Shown in pieces: positions 31,276-37,815 of a stretch of DNA of 37,815 nt (its first letter is position 1; each line of letters starts with the position of its first letter). Source of the stretch: DAOVFN01 sp964484305 (GTDB taxonomy: Archaea > Aenigmatarchaeota > Aenigmatarchaeia > QMZP01). The translations under genes and the position numbers were made by a program. The DNA lies in contig CAZAEI010000010.1 of NCBI GenBank assembly GCA_964484305.1, positions 1 to 37,815 on the forward strand, given 5' to 3'. The notes beneath the pieces are model-generated. The model made no database searches. It was not told the DNA's origin and was given only the letters and a program-made list of their open reading frames with translations.

Positions 31276-32184
31276 CTAGCGGTTGCTCTTCTTGAGCCTT
31301 ATTCTCATAAAGTCCTCGGCCACCCTTGTCCTATTGAATATCTTCAGGGCCTCGTCCCTGAGGGGCTTGATTTCTGTGTAGCGCCTCGAGAAATGGGTGA
31401 GTATGAGTTCGCCCACCCCACACTTCTTGGCCAGCCTTGCAGCGGCCTTGACGTCGCCGTGCATGCGGTCCGCTCTCTCCTCAAGGAAGGTGGCGTCGTG
31501 TATCGCGAGGTCCACACCCTGGCAGAGCTTCTCCAGGTTCTTGCAGGGCTCTGTATCCCCTGTGTAGGCCACGCGGATGCCTGGCTTGATGTAGCCCACC
31601 TGCTTCAGGGTCACGAGCTTCCCTCCGACCCTGACCTTGCCGTCCCTCTTGAGTTTTCCTACAAGGGGGCCCTGGTGGAGCCCGAACTTCCCGGCCTTCT
31701 GGATGTCGACGTTCCAGACATCGTGCTCGTGGAAGGCATAGCCCACAGAGGGCACGGTGTGCTCGACCGGGATTGAGAGTATGGTGAACCTCTTGGACTC
31801 GTAAACAGGCATGAGCTCGCTTCCCTCAAAGGGGACGTTGTGGGGAACCACCCTGAACCTCGGTCCCCAGTAGTCGAGGTCGAGGAGGTCTCCCACAAAC
31901 CGCTCGGCCTCAGGGCCGTATATGTGCAGGGCCTTCTTTCGGCCCTCCATGTTCATGGTCTGCATGAGGCCTATGAGGCCTGCCCAGTGGTCCGCATGCC
32001 AGTGGGTTATGAATATCCTGTTGATTTTCATGAAGCTGGTCCTGGCTGCCATGAGCTGTCTCTGGGTCCCCTCCCCGCAGTCCCAGAGGAAGGCATCGTC
32101 CTCGTACTGGAGCCATATCGAGGCGGGGTTCCTTCTCTTGCTCGGTATTCCCGAGCCTGTTCCAAGGAAGACTATCTCAAGCAT
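31276..32184 (-). CDS. rnz: Ribonuclease Z (tRNA 3' endonuclease)
   Basis: 302 aa from ATG 32184 (MLEIVFLGTGSGIPSKRRNP). I prefer it because that is the family's usual start and an SD-like gtgaggg sits 4-10 bp upstream. An ATG at 32214 falls in a repeated leader element. The metallo-beta-lactamase motif THWHADHWAG holds H61, H63, D65 and H66, with further ligands in AYTGDTEPC and LTHFSRRY. It removes 3' trailers from tRNA precursors, complementing the RNase P RNA nearby. Confidence 0.93.
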   Translation of the reverse strand: MLEIVFLGTGSGIPSKRRNPASIWLQYEDDAFLWDCGEGTQRQLMAARTSFMKINRIFITHWHADHWAGLIGLMQTMNMEGRKKALHIYGPEAERFVGDLLDLDYWGPRFRVVPHNVPFEGSELMPVYESKRFTILSIPVEHTVPSVGYAFHEHDVWNVDIQKAGKFGLHQGPLVGKLKRDGKVRVGGKLVTLKQVGYIKPGIRVAYTGDTEPCKNLEKLCQGVDLAIHDATFLEERADRMHGDVKAAARLAKKCGVGELILTHFSRRYTEIKPLRDEALKIFNRTRVAEDFMRIRLKKSNR

Positions 32185-32276
32185 ATCCCTCACAATCTGA
32201 CCCTGTTCATTCATTGCAGGTCAGCATGTACTGCAATATAGAATTGGGGTTCAGAGGTTAAATAGAGAATCAGAAA

Positions 32277-32444
32277 TCAGTTCAGCCTGATGCGCCTTCG
32301 GAGTGAAAGGGAGAGTGTCCGGTCTCCCAGCATCCTGAGAACATCCCTGATGCAGGGATTGCTTGAATCCGTGTTTATGGAGAGGTTCTCGGTATAGGAA
32401 CCGTTCAGCTCCCTTTCAAGGTCTGTGAGTTTTCTTATGCCCAT
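32277..32444 (-). CDS. 55-aa protein of unknown function
   Basis: MGIRKLTDLERELNGSYTEN continues through SSNPCIRDVLRMLGDRTLSL to a basic end (RRRIRLN). A longer ATG at 32510 overlaps a TATA-like box (atttaaata, 32509-32517) and so should lie upstream of the transcript. The ATG at 32444 follows an SD-like ggagcgaga. No family recognised. Confidence 0.5.
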   Translation of the reverse strand: MGIRKLTDLERELNGSYTENLSINTDSSNPCIRDVLRMLGDRTLSLSLRRRIRLN

Positions 32445-32571
32445 ATTCTCGCTCCGACTCGAATGTGCCTGCGCACAGATAACAACTAATAAAGTGTTTG
32501 ATTTGGGCATTTAAATACTTTTCCCTCGGCTTTGCGAGTGAAAAAATAGCCAAATTCCTTAAGACGGGTCG

Positions 32572-35013
32572 CTAGATAACGATTTTTGTCATCTCTCCCC
32601 ACTCCAGCTTCTCGATGTGGTGGGCCTCCCTGAGGTCCCTTTCGATTGGTCTGAACCTGCCGGGAAGCATGGCATAGGTTATGGGGGACCTGAGTGATAA
32701 GCCCTTGCCCTTCTTTCTCTTCCAGAGCTTCCTGTTCAGGGACATGAGATCCCTTGTGGTGAATCCATGCTTCTTTCCCCTGAATCTGAGCTGCTTGGGG
32801 AAGGCCTCCCTTTCAATGGCCCTGCCCCTCAGCTCCTTGTATATCCTGTGGGTTGAGAAGCACGCTATCGGCGAGAGTAGTAGCAGGACTGTATCGAGCA
32901 CGTGGTTCAGGGTGTACAGGGCAGCGTTCTGCTCGGCCCCTGTGAAGGCCCCTGTCTGGTTGTAGGCCCTGTTCTTGACGAGCTCGAGGTAGTGGCTGGC
33001 AAAGGTCTCCCAGAGGAAGTTCTTTATCCTGACAGCGGGCTTGTGGAAGTCAAAGACCTCGTAGCGCTTCCTTGTGAAATCAATCAGCTCATTGGCCTCC
33101 TGGAGTATCCACCTGTCAGTGGGCTGGAGGGTTTTTCTGCCCCTGGGAGCGGGGAAGCCAGAGACGAACCTGGCCACGTTCCAGAGCTTGGTGAGGAACT
33201 TGCCCGAGCTCTCTATGCGCTCGAACGAGCACCTCAGATCAGAGGTGGTTATGTCCCCCTCAAGGGCGCACCAGAGCCTGAAGGGCTCTGCGCCGAACTT
33301 CTCTACGACCTCATGGGGGTCTATCACATTCCCGAGGCTCTTGGACATCTTCTTGCCGGACTCGTCCAGGATGTGGTAGTGAATCCAGATGTTCTCGAAT
33401 ATCGGCTTTCCGGTGAGCTGGTAGCACCTCAGGAGGGTGTAGTAGAGCCAGGTCCTGACTATCTCCTTGCCCTGGGGCCGCAGGGAGCAGGGGTGGTTCT
33501 TCCTGAAGAATGCCCCGCTTAGGTCATATCCCAGGATTGCCACGGGCGATATCGATGAATCAAACCAGGTGTCAAAGACCCTATCCTCTCCCTGGAAGTC
33601 GCTGCCACCGCATTTCGGGCAGGCCCTGACAGGGGGCTTCTCCCTCCAGGGCCGATAATACCCTCCCTTGGGCGGAACAATGGTCTCGCCGCAGGCCCTG
33701 CAATACCACAGTGGAATCTCTGTCGCATAGTACCTCCTCCTGGAGACTGCCCAGTCCATGCTCAGGCCGTTCATCCAGTCCTTGAGAATCTGCCTCGACT
33801 TCGGGGCAAAGAAACTGGTCTTCTGGACGACATCCCTCCTGAGTGGCGTCAGCCAGTCGAGCTGCTCGAGGTAGTATTCAGAGAGCTCGATGAACTCAAG
33901 GGGATCCTTGCTCCTCTCGCATATGGGGGTCCTGTGCATGATATTCTCGGTCTTCTCCACAAGGCCTGCCTTCTCGAGCCGGGACTTCATCTCCCTCCGG
34001 GCTGCCTCCACACCCATGCCCCTGAGGAAGCCTGCCTTGCTGTTCATCCTTCCGTCCCTGCCTATGGCTATGACGGGTTTGAGCTTCATGTCCCTGTAGA
34101 AGATGATGTCAGAGTAATCCCCGAAGGAGCACATCATGACGAGGCCTGTCCCCTTGTCAATCTTGGCCATGGGGTGCGCCATTATGGGGACCTCCCTGCC
34201 ATAGAGGGGTATGACAGCATGCCTTCCCTCGAGGTGCTTGTATCTCTCGTCCTGGGGGTTGTATATCACCATGCTGCAGGAGCAGAGGAGCTCCGGCCTC
34301 GTGGTGCCTATCACAACCTTCTCCCCGGTTTCCCTCACACCCCATTTAACATGAACGAATTCTGTGGGTATGTTCCTGTATTCAATCTCTGCATCAGCTA
34401 TGGTGGTCTGGCAGGAGGGGCAGTAGTTGCTCACCCTCTTGTCCTTTTTCACAAGGCCCCGGTTCCAGAGCTCTATGAATGTGGCCTGGGTCATGGCCCT
34501 GTAGTCATCAGAGTCTGTGAGGTATATCTCTCCCGGCCCTGTGCCGACATCCCAGGAGTTGTAGGAGTGGCCGAGCTTATAGAAGGCATCCAGGCTCTCG
34601 GCGCTGGACTCCTCAAGAATCTTCTTGCATGCCTCTATGAACTTCTCCCTGGGTGTTTCTGATATGGATATCCCGAACCGCTTCTCTGCAGCCATCTCGA
34701 TGGGAAGGCCGTTCCTGTCAAGCCCCAGGGGGAAGAGAACGTTGTGGCCGGTCATTCTCTTGAACCTGGCAATGAAATCCATGATTGTATAGGTTGCTGC
34801 GTGGCCCATGTGGATTGGGGCGTTTACATAGGGCGGCGGTGTGTCTATGGAGAAGACCCTGCCCGGGGCCCTGGGGCTGAACCGGAATGACTTACCCTTC
34901 TTCCAGGCCCTCCTTATGGGCTCCTCAAAGGAGGGCTCCCATCTCTTTCCGGAAAGCCCTTCCTTTGCCTGCTTCCCCGCCACCTTCCTGGTTCCCTTTT
35001 TCGTCTTTTTCAT
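32572..35013 (-). CDS. valS: Valyl-tRNA synthetase
   Basis: 813 aa, typical of archaeal ValRS. Class I signatures: HIGH-type H68-M-G-H71 (PPPYVNAPIHMGHAATYT) and K555-M-S-K-S559. The editing domain carries GTTRPELLCSCSMV. WAVSRRRYYATEIPLWYC and CRACGETIV...CPKCGG give the catalytic-core and zinc parts. The C-terminal helical domain binds the tRNA anticodon. A TATA-like TATATAG (35036-35043) lies 23-30 bp before the ATG, so it is leaderless. The first 22 residues are a lysine-rich extension. Confidence 0.93.
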   Translation of the reverse strand: MKKTKKGTRKVAGKQAKEGLSGKRWEPSFEEPIRRAWKKGKSFRFSPRAPGRVFSIDTPPPYVNAPIHMGHAATYTIMDFIARFKRMTGHNVLFPLGLDRNGLPIEMAAEKRFGISISETPREKFIEACKKILEESSAESLDAFYKLGHSYNSWDVGTGPGEIYLTDSDDYRAMTQATFIELWNRGLVKKDKRVSNYCPSCQTTIADAEIEYRNIPTEFVHVKWGVRETGEKVVIGTTRPELLCSCSMVIYNPQDERYKHLEGRHAVIPLYGREVPIMAHPMAKIDKGTGLVMMCSFGDYSDIIFYRDMKLKPVIAIGRDGRMNSKAGFLRGMGVEAARREMKSRLEKAGLVEKTENIMHRTPICERSKDPLEFIELSEYYLEQLDWLTPLRRDVVQKTSFFAPKSRQILKDWMNGLSMDWAVSRRRYYATEIPLWYCRACGETIVPPKGGYYRPWREKPPVRACPKCGGSDFQGEDRVFDTWFDSSISPVAILGYDLSGAFFRKNHPCSLRPQGKEIVRTWLYYTLLRCYQLTGKPIFENIWIHYHILDESGKKMSKSLGNVIDPHEVVEKFGAEPFRLWCALEGDITTSDLRCSFERIESSGKFLTKLWNVARFVSGFPAPRGRKTLQPTDRWILQEANELIDFTRKRYEVFDFHKPAVRIKNFLWETFASHYLELVKNRAYNQTGAFTGAEQNAALYTLNHVLDTVLLLLSPIACFSTHRIYKELRGRAIEREAFPKQLRFRGKKHGFTTRDLMSLNRKLWKRKKGKGLSLRSPITYAMLPGRFRPIERDLREAHHIEKLEWGEMTKIVI

Positions 35014-35189
35014 GATAATGCAACGCCTCGGTTTTCTATATACTTAGGGCAGGGACCAATAAATACTTCACAACCCGCAAAGGGGGGATAATCTGCGCTT
35101 CTGAAAAAGAGGGGATTTCTATCCAGGTACCCGGTGTTCACCCATATTCTCCACCACTCTGCTATTATTGCTAGATAAGGCTTAAATAA

Positions 35190-35415
35190 CTGGTTCATCT
35201 ACTGGCAGGCTCTGTGCAACCAGTGGAGTGAATCCAATATTATTGTTGTGGGGGACACACCTAGGGATATTAAGGCAGGAAAAGTGACTGGAGTAAAGAC
35301 CATTGGTGTTGCTTCAGGTCACAGCTCGAGGGGGGAATTGGAAAAGGCATGGGCTGATTTTGTATTGGATGGTCTGAAGGATACCCGATGGGTTCTGGAA
35401 TTGGTTATGGGCTAG
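35190..35415 (+). pseudogene. C-terminal remnant of a HAD phosphatase
   Basis: The plus strand encodes NIIVVGDTPRDIKAGKVTGV, then KTIGVASGHSSRGELEKAWA, DFVLDGLKDTRWVLELV and a stop at 35413-35415. VVGDTPRDI.AG is HAD motif IV of phosphoglycolate-phosphatase-like enzymes. The DxDGT and Thr/Ser motifs of the N-terminal half are missing, and no start codon suits the fragment. Its stop overlaps that of the convergent proS. The DNA at 35044-35189 holds nothing I can name. Confidence 0.7.
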
Positions 35416-36902
35416 TACTCCTTTCCTATATAGACTACGTGCCTGGCGGACTTTCCGCAGACCACGCACTTTCCTGTGGCCTTCTCCTTCTTGTCAGCGC
35501 GCTCGCCCCTCAACTCGGCGTGGAACTCGTCCTTGACCCTCTCAGCACAGGGAACGCCCTCTATTTCCAGGGAACAGAATCCGCATCTTACAAGGCCCCC
35601 CCTTGCAAGGGCCTTCCCCAGTTCATCAAGGGTCCTGGCCTCCCTTCTGTTTTCCCTGAAGAAGGCATCTGCCTGCCCCCTGAGGTTCTGGCTTAGGAGT
35701 TCTCCCTCCTTAAGCATGGTCTTGAGCAGACCCTTGATAGAGACTGACTTCTTATCTCCAGTATCGCGCCTCACCAGAGTGACTGATTTTGCCCTGGTTT
35801 CCTTGGGGCCTATCTCCAGGCGGATTGGAACCCCCTTCATCTCCCAGTGGTTGAACTTCCAGCCCGGAGTGTAGTCAGAGCCGTCAACCTCAACCCTGAG
35901 GCCTGCCTCGAAGAGGGTCTCCCTGACCGATTCACAGAAGGCCCTGACCGCCTTCTCGCCCATGGGGCTTATCGGGATTATAACGACCTGGAGCGGGGCT
36001 ATCCTGAATGGGAACCTCAGGCCCCTGTCATCGCCGTGCAGTGCTATCACAGAGGCCATCATCCTTGAAATGGCAGGGCCGTAGCAGGTCTGCCAGGCAT
36101 GTTTCTCCTTACCCGACTTGTCTGTGAACCTGATATCAAAGGGTTTTGAGAAGTTCTGGCCTAGCAAGTGGGTTGAGGGCTGCTGTATTATCTTCCTGTC
36201 GGGCATGAGGCTGTCCGAAGCAAAGGTATAGACAGCGCCCGGGAACTTGTCCCAGCTGGGTCTCTTGATGGGTATGAAGGGGATGCCGAACTCCTGGTGC
36301 ATCACCCTCTCGGTTATATCCATGTCCTCTTTGACCTGGGCCTCGGCCTCCCTGAGTGTGGCAAACACATCGTGGCCCTCAATCCAGTGGAACTCCCTGC
36401 TCCTTATGAAGGGCCTGGTGGACTTGGTCTCGTACCTCCAGACCTGGCAACGCTGGTAGAGCTTTAGGGGAAGGTCCCGCCAGGACCTTATCCACTTTGA
36501 ATACATGTTGTACATGGCTGTCTCAGAGGTCGGCCTAAGGGCCAGCCTCTCTGTGAGCCTCTCGCCTGAGCCTGTCTCGGTTATCCAGAAGACCTCCGGA
36601 GCAAAGCCCTCCACGTGCTCGGCCTCGAGCTTGAAGTTCTTCTCGGGTATGACAGCAGGAAACCAGACTGGTTTGTGGCCTCTCCTCTGCATCTCCCTCT
36701 CATACAGGGCGTACATGGCCTCCATGGCCAGGACCGACCACTCCCTGAAGACTATGAACCCCTTGACGTTGTAGCGGATGTCCGCAAGCCCGGCCTTGGC
36801 AATGACCTCAGAGAACCACTCGGAGAACCTGGCCTTTGGTGTGGTCATTCCCACAAACTCCTCCCTGGATTCCTGGGTTCCCTTCCTAGAAGACATGAGC
36901 AT
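35412..36902 (-). CDS. proS: Prolyl-tRNA synthetase, archaeal/eukaryotic type
   Basis: About 496 aa from the ATG at 36902. The first possible ATG (36938) lies beside the TATA-like box (36940-36949), and a start about 25 bp downstream of that box makes 36902 or 36896 more likely. Class II signatures: YNVKGFIVFREWSVLAMEAM, RPTSETAMYNMYSKWIRSWR, RCQVWRYETKSTRPFIRSRE and GDDRGLRFPFRIAPLQVVII. The C-terminal zinc domain (CGFC...CVVCGKSA) and final Tyr (GKEY) mark the archaeal type. It charges tRNA-Pro. Confidence 0.93.
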   Translation of the reverse strand: MLMSSRKGTQESREEFVGMTTPKARFSEWFSEVIAKAGLADIRYNVKGFIVFREWSVLAMEAMYALYEREMQRRGHKPVWFPAVIPEKNFKLEAEHVEGFAPEVFWITETGSGERLTERLALRPTSETAMYNMYSKWIRSWRDLPLKLYQRCQVWRYETKSTRPFIRSREFHWIEGHDVFATLREAEAQVKEDMDITERVMHQEFGIPFIPIKRPSWDKFPGAVYTFASDSLMPDRKIIQQPSTHLLGQNFSKPFDIRFTDKSGKEKHAWQTCYGPAISRMMASVIALHGDDRGLRFPFRIAPLQVVIIPISPMGEKAVRAFCESVRETLFEAGLRVEVDGSDYTPGWKFNHWEMKGVPIRLEIGPKETRAKSVTLVRRDTGDKKSVSIKGLLKTMLKEGELLSQNLRGQADAFFRENRREARTLDELGKALARGGLVRCGFCSLEIEGVPCAERVKDEFHAELRGERADKKEKATGKCVVCGKSARHVVYIGKEY

Positions 36903-36939
36903 GCACCCTGTCACGGTTATATCAATCTTGAAAAGCATG

Positions 36940-36949
36940 TTTAAATATA
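36940..36949 (-). promoter_or_regulatory. TATA-like box of proS
   Basis: TATATTTAAA on the minus strand. It decides the start choice, since transcription should begin near 36915, downstream of the ATG at 36938. Confidence 0.55.
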
Positions 36950-36984
36950 ATTTGATTCCTCATGCTTAAAGAATAGTGTCAATA

Positions 36985-37815
36985 TCATAAGGTCTTAGTT
37001 ATATAGACATTAAATAGAAGGCATTTTGACTTTGATTCAAGATTCTCTTCTTTGATATCATATTCCTTTGATATAGCATCTTTTTTTATACTGCTAAAAA
37101 TCTCATTTGCTTTCTTAATATTTGATCCGCCTGCATGCAAGGCAATATATATTTCATTTCTATTTATAGCAGCCAGAATTTGCATAGTGATTAATTTTGG
37201 GTCTGAGTTTGGGTGGATGAAAAAAATGTTTTCTGAATGCTCAACAAAATCCATAATCTCAGATTCAAAATTCTTTTTAATCTCTTCGGTCTTATCTCCA
37301 TGCGCAGCATTAAGATATTCTATAAAATTATCTATATATCCCTGAAGATACAAATTGCAGAATTTTCTTCCCGTCTTTCCATAATGGTTACCTATATCAC
37401 TTCTAATTCTATTAGCTTCTGTATCTCTGCCTTTATCAAATAGGGCCTTTGCATATAATGACATCTCAAACAGGTTCCTTGTTGATGACTTAGCATATTT
37501 CAGATATTCTTCTAATTTCTTATCAGTTATTTTAGTCCCTGAATATTCCAGAACTCTTGGATAAAATCCGTATTTGAAGAAGCTTATATCTTTCTTTGTT
37601 TCTTTTTCTGGGGTTTTTAACCCGCTTAGAAGTTTTTTCTTAGTAGCAGGGGTTATCTTACTTAAATCACCTAAATAGAGATCTCCTTTAACATTTATTA
37701 TAACATTGTTCCTATCCTCTCCCAAGAAAAGTTGCTGAAATTCTGAGTTTTTTGCTATTTCTTTTACTTTACCCCTGAGTTTTATTAACCCGCCTAATGT
37801 CTTTAATGCTTCAAT
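36985..37815 (-). CDS. Protein of unknown function (5' end outside window)
   Basis: At least 276 aa. The frame is open to the right edge: upstream of the TTG at 37725 it continues as IEALKTLGGLIKLRGKVKEI, then AKNSEFQQLFLGEDRNN, so that TTG is not the true start. The visible part is mostly charged and helical, with a helical segment at IRSDIGNHYGKTGRKFCNLY and no membrane segment. I recognise no family. It is clearly more AT-rich than proS next to it, which suggests a different origin or weaker constraint. Confidence 0.7.
   Translation of the reverse strand: MEALKTLGGLIKLRGKVKEIAKNSEFQQLFLGEDRNNVIINVKGDLYLGDLSKITPATKKKLLSGLKTPEKETKKDISFFKYGFYPRVLEYSGTKITDKKLEEYLKYAKSSTRNLFEMSLYAKALFDKGRDTEANRIRSDIGNHYGKTGRKFCNLYLQGYIDNFIEYLNAAHGDKTEEIKKNFESEIMDFVEHSENIFFIHPNSDPKLITMQILAAINRNEIYIALHAGGSNIKKANEIFSSIKKDAISKEYDIKEENLESKSKCLLFNVYITKTL

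Noticed and set aside
1..37815. tRNA genes, insertion-sequence transposases or ATPase partners for the permeases
   Set aside because: No cloverleaf T-arm sequences, no transposase domains and no Walker A/ABC signature motifs were seen on either strand by eye.

Overview
The window reads as archaeal. Most genes have a TATA-like box (TTTAAATA or TTTATAAA) about 25-30 bp before a leaderless or near-leaderless start. The informational genes are of archaeal type: Sec61-beta, RNase P RNA, archaeal-type ValRS and ProRS, and an RpoK-like fragment. Arginine is written mostly AGG/AGA. The many short secreted and cysteine-rich proteins and the gene remnants would fit a DPANN-like or other poorly sampled metagenomic archaeon, but I cannot name the lineage. 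A 100-N run marks a scaffold join, and both window ends cut through genes.

Layout. Left end (1-8816, minus strand): a cell-surface block. It holds a giant protein with an N-terminal winged helix, one membrane segment and seven phage-tail-like GNVGIGTT repeats (cut by the window edge), then two large secreted or membrane-anchored sequon-rich proteins and a small membrane protein. 8922-25000: an accessory region. It holds an MFS transporter, three full MacB/FtsX-type ABC permease paralogues plus one 3' fragment, two different wHTH-nucleotidyltransferase/HEPN pairs, an unrecognised two-gene operon, a secreted M64-like metalloprotease, an RpoK-like fragment with tiny ORFs, an ArsR/membrane-protein pair, CorA, and an MscS remnant. 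Four copies of an intergenic element of about 78 bp, all in one orientation, lie between the minus-strand units from 12.7 to 20.1 kb. Two copies extend to 177 bp and carry a doubled 17-bp motif with a 73-bp period.

25.0-37.8 kb: mostly core genes on the minus strand. These are a rhomboid protease (plus strand), porG-porD-porA without porB, two overlapping TIM-barrel enzymes, Sec61-beta, a CPBP protease, RNase P RNA, a zinc ribbon protein, RNase Z, ValRS, a HAD phosphatase remnant (plus strand), ProRS and a partial unknown gene.

How the genes may work together. PorG/D/A are three of the four subunits of a 2-oxoacid:ferredoxin oxidoreductase. RNase P RNA and RNase Z are the 5' and 3' tRNA processing activities, near two tRNA synthetases. 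Sec61-beta would serve export of the many secreted proteins. The MacB-like permeases have no ATPase gene in the window. The strongest candidates for something undescribed are the winged-helix/tail-fibre-like surface protein with its 13-bp tandem array, and the repeat-punctuated 12.6-20.1 kb region.
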